Numbered from the stretch's first letter, positions 45,377-53,860 are shown. The stretch is DNA of 64,000 nt from Dryocola sp032051265 (GCA_032051265.1 DAMBYU010000008.1:1-64000), one strand, 5' to 3'. Notes: a model not told the origin generated them from the sequence alone. Translations and numbers: made by a program.

Positions 45377-45814
45377 ATGACAAAAGAGTTACTATATGAA
45401 TTACTCCATGATATTTGGAAAATATCTAACCATAGTAATTTCTCTGGGATCGGAGTAATTATTTGCAACGATACCAAAAACCTTTCCATAACAAATTTGA
45501 GGGATACAAACCCTATACAGAATGGTTCCACCATAGATTTACTTTCTGAGATATCAAATAAAAACAACACATATCATGATGGTTTTCATATTTTAGATGA
45601 CTCAGGAAAAATCATATATACAGCACAATACTTCTCCCCTCCAATAATACCTAACGTGTGGTTTGATAGATCAAGGCTTGTCGGTGGGCGTTTCGTTGCA
45701 GCTCTATATGGTTCTTTCATCGAGGAAATACAACTTACAGGCATTGTAAGCGAAGGAGGGCGTCTTTCTATATTTCAGAACGGAAAGGAAATTCATTATG
45801 AGGAGCTACAATGA
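45377..45814 (+). CDS. DisA/CdaA-fold (diadenylate-cyclase-like) domain protein, degenerate active site
   Basis: 145-aa protein that aligns by eye with the DAC domain of DisA/CdaA along its whole length. GIGVIICND, then NTYHDGFHILDDSGKIIYTAQYF in place of the family's LHDGAVII...AAxCYLP, then GGRFVAALYG in place of TRHRAAxG, then GIVSEGGRLSIFQNG in place of IVSEExGxVSVxxNG. The DGA motif reads DGF (68-70) and RHR reads GRFV, so canonical ATP cyclisation is unlikely and ligand binding is more likely. No membrane segment. Its last codons overlap the next gene (ATGA). I recall that Pfam has DACN-type 'probable sensor' families; membership was not checked. Confidence 0.6.
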   Translation: MTKELLYELLHDIWKISNHSNFSGIGVIICNDTKNLSITNLRDTNPIQNGSTIDLLSEISNKNNTYHDGFHILDDSGKIIYTAQYFSPPIIPNVWFDRSRLVGGRFVAALYGSFIEEIQLTGIVSEGGRLSIFQNGKEIHYEELQ

Positions 45815-46404
45815 TAAATTTAATCCCGATCGGAAAAGTTATATCCTTGATTGCAGTAGCCTATGCAGTTATATGCTGCCTCATTTTATGGGCTGTATAC
45901 GATGAAAATATGACTTTTTCATCTGCTGTATCAATTGCAACAGGAGGTTCACTACTTCTCAATGCCCTTTTGTTGTCACTTTTTTACTTTGGTTGGCGCT
46001 GGCTATGGAAAGCTTTACCTATATTAAACGATCTGCTCTTCCCTGATTTAAATGGAACCTGGGATATGGTTATCCATTGGGAATGGGGAGATAAAAAAGG
46101 TACATCACGAGCAAATGCAACCATTAAGCAAACCTTTCTTAAAATTGGAATGGATGTTGAAGCCGAAGGCTCAGACTCACAGACTTTGGTGGCTAAACCT
46201 AAGAAGGATGAAGAAACTGGGCGTGCAGTACTCTATTATGTCTTTTTAACAACTCCTAAACATAAAGCAAATTTTGACGAAGAAGCCCCATATAGAGGAA
46301 CGGCAATTCTTAAACTAAGCCTAAAAGGTAAACGTAAACTTAATGGGAACTACTTCACAAGCCGTAAAACTGTTGGTCATTACGAGTTGACACGTATTGA
46401 GTAA
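45811..46404 (+). CDS. cap15: Cap15-like effector: 2TM plus beta-barrel
   Basis: 197-aa protein with two membrane helices (about residues 8-28 and 44-66), then PDLNGTW (78-84) and a beta-rich domain to the end. This is the layout of Cap15 (SMODS-associated 2TM-beta effector), which oligomerises in the inner membrane on binding a cyclic dinucleotide and breaks the membrane. It overlaps the upstream DisA-like gene by 4 nt, so the two are co-translated. A hairpin after it separates it from the CBASS operon. It could be a second CBASS effector or the effector of its own sensor. Confidence 0.75.
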   Translation: MINLIPIGKVISLIAVAYAVICCLILWAVYDENMTFSSAVSIATGGSLLLNALLLSLFYFGWRWLWKALPILNDLLFPDLNGTWDMVIHWEWGDKKGTSRANATIKQTFLKIGMDVEAEGSDSQTLVAKPKKDEETGRAVLYYVFLTTPKHKANFDEEAPYRGTAILKLSLKGKRKLNGNYFTSRKTVGHYELTRIE

Positions 46405-46771
46405 TCAGCAGTTGACGGTTCCTTGATTGTGACCACAAATCGATATGTTAGGAATAACTAAGGCATCGGTGCTGTTTTTACCAAACTGATGCTTTAATCA
46501 TCAAATTTTTTGGCTTCCATCATTGAATAGAACTCCGATAACCCCATATCCTACGTACGATTACGATGGCAATTTTGTAGACGATCATACAAACAAACTT
46601 AAGCGGCTTATGCCATGGAAATGTGTTCACTGTTTGTGAGCACTTATTCTCAAAAAGAATGATCAGTGGATAAAGATAGTGAGCCAGAGCTAAGTTGGAG
46701 TTTGAGCGTAAAGATATAAATAGCTTCATATTTTATGATAGAACAATGACATAATCAGGGAGGGTAGGGGC
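46405..46771. other. Intergenic region upstream of CBASS
   Basis: 367 bp of AT-rich DNA with no credible gene. It holds the possible terminator at 46463 and must carry the promoter of the CBASS operon, but I could not fix -35/-10 elements with proper spacing. GGGAGGGTAGGGGC just before 46772 is the ribosome site. Confidence 0.5.
46463..46500 (+). terminator. Possible terminator after the Cap15-like gene
   Basis: GCATCGGT (46463-46470) pairs with ACTGATGC (46485-46492) with one G-T pair and is followed by TTTAATCATC. Weak, but the only such structure before the CBASS operon. Confidence 0.4.
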
Positions 46772-47977
46772 ATGCCAACAAAAAACGCCGAAGATTTTCT
46801 CACCGCACTAGCCGAGGAACTTGCAATCAGTGACTCACGATACGAGCAGGCATGTCGGAGCTATACATCACTTGGAGAATGGCTTCACCGTCCGGAGTCC
46901 GCCGTTGCCAAATACGATCCACAAGTTTACGTACAGGGTTCATTCCGACTGGGTACAGCGATTCGTCCTTTGAATGATGCGGAGGAGTACGATGTAGATT
47001 CTGTTTGCTTACTCCAAAGCCTCGGTACCAAGGATCTTACTCAGTATAATTTAAAGACTCTGGTCGGCGATGAGATCAAAGCTTATCGTAAAGCTCAAAA
47101 TATGGTTAAGCCCGTTCGTGAAGGCCGGCGCTGCTGGGTTCTGGACTATGCAGACGGCGCCCAATTTCACATGGATGTCGTCCCCTCTCTCCCTAACGCT
47201 ACCCAGCAACGTATATTACTTGAGACTTATGGCTACGATCTCAAATGGTCCGAGACAGCAATGGTCATTACTGATATCGAATCTCCTGTTTACCAGGTGC
47301 TTTCTGATAATTGGCAGCGATCAAATCCCAAGGGATATGCTGAGTGGTTCAAAATGCGGATGAGAGATGTTTTTGAACAGCGGAGAAAAATGCTTGCGGA
47401 ATCAATCAAAGCTAGTGTCGAGGAGATTCCTGACTACAAAGTTCGGACCCCGCTCCAGTCAGCGATAATGATCTTGAAACGCCACCGTGACGGTATGTTT
47501 GAAAAGCGTTACGACGAGCGCCCTATATCGATCATTATTACTACCCTTGCCGCGCATGCTTATAATGGTGAAGTAAAGATAGCCGATGCTCTCTATTCAA
47601 TCCTTTCTCGAATGGACTCGTTTATCGAACGCGATGGGGGTCGTTATATCATTCGTAACCCTTCCGACCCCCTCGAAAATTTCGCGGATAAATGGCCGAA
47701 TCATCCTGAGAGAAAAGATGCTTTCTACGAGTGGCTCGACCAGGCTCGGCAAGATTTTGGAAATTTAGCACATCAGATTGAAAAACGCCGCTTAGTTGAA
47801 AGCGTCCGACCTCATATGGGAGCGGTAGCAGACAGAGCTGCAACACGCCTTAGCCCTACGCCAGGATCAATGTTGCAACCAGCAACAGGAGTTGCAGCTC
47901 TGGGTGTTGTTGCAGCGAGCACACCGGCATTTCCAAATACTCGTCGGGAGCCAACTTCACCAAAGGGGTTTGCATGA
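46772..47977 (+). CDS. CBASS CD-NTase (cyclic oligonucleotide synthase)
   Basis: 401-aa cGAS/DncV-like nucleotidyltransferase. The catalytic set is complete: GS motif at 56-57 (VQGSFRLGT), metal-binding D74-x-D76 (EEYDVDSV) and a third Asp at 135 (FHMDVVPS). An N-terminal SMODS-type fold is followed by an OAS-like C-terminal helical domain, then a Ser/Pro/Thr-rich tail ending KGFA. The enzyme makes a cyclic di- or trinucleotide on phage infection. The C-terminal tail is what Cap2 would conjugate. Product and clade cannot be told from sequence alone. Overlaps cap2 by 4 nt. Confidence 0.9.
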   Translation: MPTKNAEDFLTALAEELAISDSRYEQACRSYTSLGEWLHRPESAVAKYDPQVYVQGSFRLGTAIRPLNDAEEYDVDSVCLLQSLGTKDLTQYNLKTLVGDEIKAYRKAQNMVKPVREGRRCWVLDYADGAQFHMDVVPSLPNATQQRILLETYGYDLKWSETAMVITDIESPVYQVLSDNWQRSNPKGYAEWFKMRMRDVFEQRRKMLAESIKASVEEIPDYKVRTPLQSAIMILKRHRDGMFEKRYDERPISIIITTLAAHAYNGEVKIADALYSILSRMDSFIERDGGRYIIRNPSDPLENFADKWPNHPERKDAFYEWLDQARQDFGNLAHQIEKRRLVESVRPHMGAVADRAATRLSPTPGSMLQPATGVAALGVVAASTPAFPNTRREPTSPKGFA

Positions 47978-49692
47978 TTTGGTGGGTTGATCAGTCTATC
48001 CGTGTGCAGTCCGAACGTACCACCATTTCGGATCTGGAAGAGCGGAATACATGGCTCACTAATATAAAGTGGCATGTAGTCAGTAATTTGCGACTTGCTG
48101 CTGACTTTGATTTGCAAGTTGCAGAACGTCTAATTCCGTTAACAATTACATACCCCGAATATTTCCCTGATGTTCCTCCTTCAGTCGTTCCACGGGATGG
48201 GAAACGTTTGTCTGATCATCAATATGGAGAGGCTGGAGAACTTTGTTTACAGTTTCGCTCAGATAATTGGACTCCCGAAATCACCGGCGCAATGATGATT
48301 GAAAGTGCCTATCGTTTACTTTTATCCGAGCAGGAGACTGGGGAACCCGCTCCATCAGAACATCGAGTCCTTCCCGCTCAGCGGGCAAGAAATGCCGTAT
48401 TTCGTTTCCTTTACTCTCCAAGAGTCTTTGAAGGTTTGTTGATGGTAGAAGAGGGTCAGGTGGTCGATGCGGAAATTCAAGAGCACCTTTATGCTGGTGC
48501 TTTTGCAGCTCAGCTTACACGAATTGGACCTGTAGATGATTCTATGTGGATCGCACCGAACAGGCGTGGTTACGGGGCGAGTACTGTAGCGACTAAGATT
48601 ATTCGTGTGCCCGAAGGCGCATCAGTCGCGTACGACAATCTTGATGAACTGGTTTCATTGCTTGAAAGCCACAACTTCGAATCTGTGCTCCCCGAATTAT
48701 TACAGGTATCAGGTCCTTTAGGGCTTATTCTTTTCAATGGCACTAATCATCAGGTCTCAATGGCTTACGGTGCTTCAGACAATCGCAAGCTGGTCAACTA
48801 CGACAAAATTATTGTTGATATTGACCGTGTGCGTCTTGCTCCCGAGTTTGCTCGTCTTAAAACTGCGAAAGTTGCAATAGTCGGTTGCGGATCCGTTGGG
48901 TCAAAAGTAGCCGTACATCTCGCTCGATCTGGTGTTGGGCAATTTGTACTCGTTGATGGAGATTTACTTGCTTCAGGGAATCTGGTTCGCAACGAGTTAG
49001 ATTGGCGGGCCGTTGGTATGCATAAATCACAAGCACTGGCAGCCAGGCTTAAGGAAGTCAATGCCGAATGCGAAGTTATTAGCCGTACTACAGTTTTAGG
49101 TGGGCAAGAGAGTGGAGGAGCAACTTCTGCAACGATGAGATATATCGCAGAGAGCGATTTAATCATAGACGCAACCGCTGACCCAGTGGTTTTCAATCTT
49201 TGCGCATCAATTTCACGAAGGGCAAAGAAACCGATTTGCTGGGCACAAGTATTCGGCGGTGGGGCGGGGGGTATAGTCGTTCGACTACGCCCGGGTATAG
49301 ATCCCACGCCACTTACCGCCAGACAGCGGATAGAAAACTGGTATTCCGAGCAGGGCATAGCCTGGCCTGAAAGTGAGATTTCGCAGCCATACTCACAACT
49401 TGATGCCTCTGGGGAACCGCTAATTGCAGATGACGCCGATGTTTCCGTTATTGCAGCGCACTTATCTCGTTATGCAACTGATCTTCTCGTCCGCCCCAAT
49501 TCGACAATTTTCCCTTATTCCGTCTACCTTATCGGAATGACTGACAGCTGGATATTCACCGCCCCATTTGACGTTAGACCAATTGATCTTGGAGAAAGTG
49601 ATGGATGGGATATAGAAGTACAACCAGGAGATCCCGAGGCTTACCAGCAATTGCTAGCCGACTTGTTCCCCGGAGAAAATGATGCAGGTTGA
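47974..49692 (+). CDS. cap2: CBASS Cap2: E2-E1 ubiquitin-like conjugation enzyme
   Basis: 572-aa fusion that primes the CD-NTase by conjugating its C-terminus to targets. The N-terminal E2-like domain (about 1-140) has catalytic Cys91 in GELCLQF. A linker follows, then a ThiF/E1 adenylation domain with VAIVGCGSVGSK (about 300-311), DGD (328-330) and N336/R339 in NLVRN. There is no Cys after C422, so the E1 crossover-loop cysteine described for Enterobacter Cap2 seems missing or replaced by C410 or C422. Operon position between CD-NTase and cap3 defines a type II CBASS. Confidence 0.88.
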   Translation: MIWWVDQSIRVQSERTTISDLEERNTWLTNIKWHVVSNLRLAADFDLQVAERLIPLTITYPEYFPDVPPSVVPRDGKRLSDHQYGEAGELCLQFRSDNWTPEITGAMMIESAYRLLLSEQETGEPAPSEHRVLPAQRARNAVFRFLYSPRVFEGLLMVEEGQVVDAEIQEHLYAGAFAAQLTRIGPVDDSMWIAPNRRGYGASTVATKIIRVPEGASVAYDNLDELVSLLESHNFESVLPELLQVSGPLGLILFNGTNHQVSMAYGASDNRKLVNYDKIIVDIDRVRLAPEFARLKTAKVAIVGCGSVGSKVAVHLARSGVGQFVLVDGDLLASGNLVRNELDWRAVGMHKSQALAARLKEVNAECEVISRTTVLGGQESGGATSATMRYIAESDLIIDATADPVVFNLCASISRRAKKPICWAQVFGGGAGGIVVRLRPGIDPTPLTARQRIENWYSEQGIAWPESEISQPYSQLDASGEPLIADDADVSVIAAHLSRYATDLLVRPNSTIFPYSVYLIGMTDSWIFTAPFDVRPIDLGESDGWDIEVQPGDPEAYQQLLADLFPGENDAG

Positions 49693-50146
49693 GATCGCTG
49701 AAAATGTCAAAGGCAAACTGCGTAAAGCCCTCAAAGCCGCTGGCAGCAGAGAAATTGGTGGTGTGATGATGGGAGAACAAATTGCTCCGGGCCATTTTCG
49801 AGTTGTTGACCTGTCGATTGATAGTCAGACTGGCGGGAAAGCTCATTTTGTTCGCGATTCAGAGACACATAACGAAGCCCTAAATGCTTTTTTTCACAGA
49901 ACAGGGCATCAATATGATCGATTCAACTACCTTGGAGAATGGCACTCTCATCCCCGTTTCTCAGTCACACCGAGCTCTCAGGACGTTTCCTCAATGACCG
50001 ATTTGGTTGAAGGGGAAAGAGGAATCGAGTTTGCTGTATTGCTAATCGTCCGGTTGCGATGGTGGCGAAGGCTTACTCTATCTTGTACTTTATTCTGTCG
50101 AAACACTAACCCTTCAGTTGTTGAAGTTTTGGAGTCATCATCTTGA
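49679..50146 (+). CDS. cap3: CBASS Cap3: JAMM/MPN isopeptidase
   Basis: 155-aa zinc protease that reverses Cap2 conjugation. The JAMM motif is complete: E25 (SREIGGVMMG), H89-x-H91-P (EWHSHP), S99 and D102. Start at ATG 49679 or 49682, overlapping cap2 by up to 14 nt. Stop overlaps the next gene (TTGA). The C-terminal strand region ends NPSVVEVLE. Confidence 0.9.
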   Translation: MMQVEIAENVKGKLRKALKAAGSREIGGVMMGEQIAPGHFRVVDLSIDSQTGGKAHFVRDSETHNEALNAFFHRTGHQYDRFNYLGEWHSHPRFSVTPSSQDVSSMTDLVEGERGIEFAVLLIVRLRWWRRLTLSCTLFCRNTNPSVVEVLESSS

Positions 50147-51216
50147 TAAGCTATTTTCTGCGCTCACTAATTGACTGGGTCTTCAGGAAACGGTCTGTAG
50201 GCCTAGCTCTAGTGAGAATTGGAGTACCGCTCTTTGCAGTGGTTCTTACAGGATTGACTCTTGGTGTGACAATACCCTCATCCCAGGGCAACTATATTTT
50301 TAGCTGGGACTCTTCCGGTAGTGCTGGCGCGCTAAGTTGGGGCGTGTTTATCATCGCTATCATAATCGTCTTCTTAGGAATTTCACTGATTGTTCGAGAT
50401 ATCCGTAGTGAAAGCAGAAAGAAAGTGATCGTTATTGAAGCAAGAGGGCTGAGAGATTACCAGGGACAACCTTTAGCTTCCGCAGTTCCTTTATCAATAC
50501 CGGGACACCGTGAACAGGTGACAATTGACCTTAGAAAGGGGGGAATGGCCGATGGTGCGATCCTCAGTCCCGATGCAGCAATACGTCGGCTGACGAACCT
50601 CCCAGACGACTTAGCTCGAAGATGTGATGGGCTAGACAGGTCAGATATATCATTCGTACTCGGTGGACTTGCACCAGTTCCATTTCTCTTTTTGCTCGGT
50701 GTCATTGTCGATGATGAGTCTCGAACATTAATCATGGACTGGGATCGGAGACAGCATACCTGGCGAGCGCTTACTGATGAAGATGATGGTAACCGTTTCG
50801 TTGTAACAGGGCTTGATGCCATAAACACTACTGTAAAACGGGTAGCTCTCTGCGTGTCTGCATCTTACGATGTTCTTGAAGCTGATGTGCAAATGGTTGA
50901 AAGTGATGTTCCAATCATCAAAGCAGATTTAGTAGGACGTAATACTCATTCTCACTGGTCGGAATCTAAGCAGCAGCATCTCGCGCAGCAGTTTCTGGAT
51001 ATTGTCATGTCTTTAGCACAGCAAGGTATTGTCGAAATATCGCTATTTCTGGCGGCCCCCGCGAGTCTCACGCTGCGATTGGGTACTATCTACGACAAAC
51101 GTAATCTCCCTCGTATCGAAGTTAACCAATATGAAGCAAGTGACCCTAAGCGATTTCCCTGGGCGGTTCGAATGCCCGTAGCCGGTTTGCCCCATGCAGA
51201 GTTGATGCAACGATAA
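50143..51216 (+). CDS. cap14: CBASS effector: 2TM-SAVED protein (Cap14-like)
   Basis: 357-aa protein with two N-terminal membrane helices (about 20-45 and 64-85) and a large C-terminal SAVED domain (about 130-350; CVSASYDVLEADV and AQQGIVEISLFLAAPASLTLRLG are typical). SAVED domains bind cyclic oligonucleotides made by the CD-NTase. The membrane helices suggest killing by membrane disruption, as in Cap14. It starts with TTG at 50143 with TGGAG upstream, coupled to cap3. It is the last gene before attR. Confidence 0.8.
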   Translation: MISYFLRSLIDWVFRKRSVGLALVRIGVPLFAVVLTGLTLGVTIPSSQGNYIFSWDSSGSAGALSWGVFIIAIIIVFLGISLIVRDIRSESRKKVIVIEARGLRDYQGQPLASAVPLSIPGHREQVTIDLRKGGMADGAILSPDAAIRRLTNLPDDLARRCDGLDRSDISFVLGGLAPVPFLFLLGVIVDDESRTLIMDWDRRQHTWRALTDEDDGNRFVVTGLDAINTTVKRVALCVSASYDVLEADVQMVESDVPIIKADLVGRNTHSHWSESKQQHLAQQFLDIVMSLAQQGIVEISLFLAAPASLTLRLGTIYDKRNLPRIEVNQYEASDPKRFPWAVRMPVAGLPHAELMQR

Positions 51217-51282
51217 ATTCCATGGATCTGCGAAGGATGTTATGAGTTATATGTATTATTAGTTCCCCAACAGGCACGAGTT

Positions 51283-51329
51283 TTGAAAATCCCCGTGTCC
51301 TTGGTTCGATTCCGAGTCCGGGCACCACT
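51283..51329 (+). repeat. attR: 47-bp direct repeat (tRNA-Phe 3' fragment)
   Basis: Identical to 25851-25897, from the anticodon loop through CCA and two further bases. It lacks the 5' half, so it is a non-functional tRNA remnant marking the island's right end. Confidence 0.95.
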
Positions 51330-51337
51330 CTTTAAAG

Positions 51338-51361
51338 AACCCAGCCTATGGCTGGGTTTTT
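51338..51361 (+). terminator. Terminator beside attR
   Basis: AACCCAGCC pairs perfectly with GGCTGGGTT around TAT and is followed by TTTTGCTTTT. It is probably the original tRNA-Phe terminator displaced by the island, or ends the CBASS transcript. Confidence 0.85.
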
Positions 51362-51763
51362 GCTTTTGGGAAAAGTATGCCTGAGAGCACCGGCTTGCCT
51401 TGTGACATGCATAGGGTACAAAACACCATACTCTTCCATTGCTCCCCTGTACTTCCTCTTCTGCTATGCAGTAAAAATCAGCGCTAAATTTATCCCGGCT
51501 ATTTATCCCGGCTATAAAAATGGCTTTCTTTTTAAAAAAGAAAATATAGTTTTAATATATTCATACTTTATTTTATTTTGTGCTTAAACTATTTACCAAC
51601 CTGCTATTAATACCTTATCACGTAAGTATTCTCGCTCAGCATAGCTAAATTTTTAGCCTTTTATGGCTTGCAGTCATAATATCGAAAATGGCACTATTTA
51701 AGCCCAACAGCACATCAAGCACGAGAACGACAACAACTTAACTTAAAATTTAGTGGGGTAATA
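51362..51763. other. Gene-free stretch right of the island
   Basis: About 400 bp, AT-rich, with no supported gene. Two tandem TATCCCGGCTAT units occur near 51492-51515. It presumably carries the promoter of the gene at 51764. Confidence 0.5.
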
Positions 51764-52531
51764 GTGAATAAACTATGTTTTGGATTTGTGTTCCTCTGGT
51801 CTTTTTTATGCATTCAGCCTGCAGTTGCTAAAAGCTGGCAGGAGATCAAACAAAGCGGCGAACTACGTATAGGTGTTCCAGGCGATTATGCACCGCTGGC
51901 ATTCCACAACAAACAAGGAAACCTGGTTGGTTTCGACATAGATATGGCACAAGCGTTAAGCAAAGATCTGCAGCTTAACGTCAGCTTTGTACTGAGCAGC
52001 TGGCCAACGTTATCAGACGATCTGGCAGCCGACAAATTTGATATCGCAATGGGAGGCGTCACGGAAACACTTGGCAGAAAAGCCCGGTTCGCACTTTCTG
52101 CCCCGGTAGTTAAAAACGGTAAAATAGCCCTGACACAGTGCGATAAAGTAAAGACCTTTAACTCGCTTGCAGCTATCGATCGTAAAGGGGTACGGGTCAT
52201 CGTTAATCCGGGTGGCACAAATCAGGCTTACGTTGATAAAACTATTAAGCATGCTCAGATCATCCGCACTAAAGATAATTTTGCTAACCTGCAGGGGATC
52301 CGGGATCGCCAGGCAGACATTATGTTTACCGACCTGATTGAAGGTGATTATTACCAAAATAAAGAGCCCGGTACTCTCTGTGTTGCGACACCTGAGACTC
52401 TACCCGGGACCGCCAGCTATAAAGTTTATATGATGAATAAAGATAAGCCGGATCTGCTTAACGCCGTCAATAACTGGCTGGCTGGTGATTCAAAAACAAG
52501 GCTTATCAACCGGTGGCAGTTATCAGAATAA
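51764..52531 (+). CDS. Periplasmic cyclohexadienyl/arogenate dehydratase-like protein
   Basis: 255-aa exported protein: signal peptide (about 1-22, ending PAVA-K) and a type 3 solute-binding fold. LRIGVPGDYAPLAF, GFDIDMAQALSKDL, SSWPTLSDDLAADKFDIAMGGV and RVIVNPGGTNQ match PheC cyclohexadienyl dehydratase, which makes phenylpyruvate or phenylalanine from prephenate or arogenate. No ABC permease or ATPase is adjacent, which supports an enzyme over a transporter component. Starts with GTG at 51764. An amino-acid-binding role remains possible. Confidence 0.7.
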   Translation: MNKLCFGFVFLWSFLCIQPAVAKSWQEIKQSGELRIGVPGDYAPLAFHNKQGNLVGFDIDMAQALSKDLQLNVSFVLSSWPTLSDDLAADKFDIAMGGVTETLGRKARFALSAPVVKNGKIALTQCDKVKTFNSLAAIDRKGVRVIVNPGGTNQAYVDKTIKHAQIIRTKDNFANLQGIRDRQADIMFTDLIEGDYYQNKEPGTLCVATPETLPGTASYKVYMMNKDKPDLLNAVNNWLAGDSKTRLINRWQLSE

Positions 52532-53014
52532 CAATCGAAACATTTTTCTGTGGTTTCTGAATGAGGCCACAGTCCAGCGAACTGACGCTATCCATAATAT
52601 CCTTGCGATATTACCCCGTGCTTTACCTTAAAAATAAATTCTGTAGTTTACTGCACGGTTTCTCTAAAAAATCATTATCTCCTTGTCATACCGGAACAGA
52701 ATATTTTTCCGGTGCTTATTTCATTCAGCACGGATTATCATTTACGGGAAGTTAGCCCGGCAATGCTGGCAACTATCTCATGAGCTCAACGTTAACAGCC
52801 AATATCCCAATCATTGGAGATATATCATTAAAAAAGTTTCCCTGATCATGGAAATATTATCGGTAGCGCCATAGTTCAGCTATTGACGGAGCCATAGGAT
52901 CAGGATTGACTGGCAATCCTGTTTTTGACGATATGCCATCCTCCTCTTCCCTCCTGCTACACTTCAGGGTCATTATCTCTCTTCCCTTTGCTCATCAGAA
53001 GGCAGGTCAACAAC
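52532..53014. other. Gene-free stretch upstream of yghU
   Basis: 480 bp with only short, poorly initiated frames. A short inverted repeat (CAGGATTGACTGGCAATCCTGTTTTT, about 52900-52925) resembles a terminator on the plus strand. No gene supported. Confidence 0.5.
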
Positions 53015-53860
53015 ATGTCCGAAAACAACTACCAACCGCCCAAAGTCTGGGCCTGGCACAAGTCAGACGCAGGACAGTTTTCTAACATCAACCGCCCGAT
53101 TGCCGGGCCGACGCACGAGAAAGCGCTACCCGTGGGAAAGCACCCGCTACAGCTTTATTCGCTGGGCACGCCTAACGGCCAGAAGGTAACGATTCTTCTT
53201 GAAGAGCTGCTCGCGCTGGGCATAAGCGGGGCGGAATACGATGCGCATCTGATTCGTATCGGCGAGGGCGATCAGTTCTCCAGCGGTTTTGTCGATGTAA
53301 ATCCAAACTCTAAAATCCCGGCGCTGCTGGATAACTCAGCCACGTCGCCGATTCGCGTGTTCGAATCCGGTTCTATTGTGCTTTATCTGGCAGAGAAATT
53401 CGGTCATTTCCTGCCAAAAGACAGCGCTGCGCGTACCGAAACGCTGAACTGGCTGTTCTGGCTGCAGGGTTCCGCGCCCTATCTTGGCGGGGGTTTCGGC
53501 CACTTCTATCACTACGCGCCGCTGAAAATCGAATACGCCATCAACCGTTTTGCGATGGAAACGAAACGCCAGCTTGACGTGCTGGAACGCCAGCTTGCGA
53601 ACCATCGCTTTATCGCAGGCGATGAATACAGTATTGCCGATATCGCCATCTGGCCGTGGTACGGCGCGCTGGCGAAAGGTGGCCTGTATGATTCTGCCGA
53701 ATTCCTTGATATCGCCTCGTACAAAAACTTTAACCGCTGGGCTGATGAAGTAGCGAATCGTCCCGCCGTTAAGCGCGGACGTATTGTGAATCGCACATGG
53801 GGCGACGAGCAGCTACCAGAACGTCATGACGCAACCGATTTTGACGCCTTTAACCTGTAA
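53015..53860 (+). CDS. yghU: Glutathione S-transferase-like disulfide reductase YghU
   Basis: 281-aa nu-class GST homologue. E. coli YghU binds two glutathiones and reduces organic disulfides. It has an N-terminal thioredoxin-fold domain (LYSLGTPNGQKVTILLEELLALG; NPNSKIPALLDN; FESGSIVLYLAEKFG) and a helical C-terminal domain with GGGFGHFYHYAP and DIAIWPWYG. The start is the ATG at 53015, as in E. coli. The C-tail is shorter than in E. coli. Monocistronic. Confidence 0.95.
   Translation: MSENNYQPPKVWAWHKSDAGQFSNINRPIAGPTHEKALPVGKHPLQLYSLGTPNGQKVTILLEELLALGISGAEYDAHLIRIGEGDQFSSGFVDVNPNSKIPALLDNSATSPIRVFESGSIVLYLAEKFGHFLPKDSAARTETLNWLFWLQGSAPYLGGGFGHFYHYAPLKIEYAINRFAMETKRQLDVLERQLANHRFIAGDEYSIADIAIWPWYGALAKGGLYDSAEFLDIASYKNFNRWADEVANRPAVKRGRIVNRTWGDEQLPERHDATDFDAFNL

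Larger units (their letters stand above)
25898..51329. mobile_element. Genomic island in tRNA-Phe (about 25.4 kb)
   Basis: Bounded by the 47-bp direct repeat of the tRNA-Phe 3' half. Content is wholly accessory and markedly more AT-rich in several stretches: immunity modules, a prophage scar, an IS, three integrase genes (one a fragment) and P4-island-type genes. No intact integrase lies beside the tRNA; the complete ones are central (35160-36356 and 38293-39147). This implies nested insertions or loss of the original integrase. No conjugation or packaging genes are seen, so it is probably not self-transmissible. Confidence 0.9.

Noticed and set aside
46690..46745. Promoter -35/-10 for the CBASS operon (TTGAGC, TATAAA, TATGAT)
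   Set aside because: No pair has 16-18 bp spacing, so none is listed.
49679..50146. Possible frameshift in the C-terminal part of cap3
   Set aside because: The LRWWRRLTLSCTLFCRN segment looked odd, but it fits the expected last strands and the frame meets the next gene with a normal TTGA overlap.
25898..51282. Internal copies of the tRNA-Phe repeat that would mark nested insertions
   Set aside because: Scanning by eye found only the two terminal copies.
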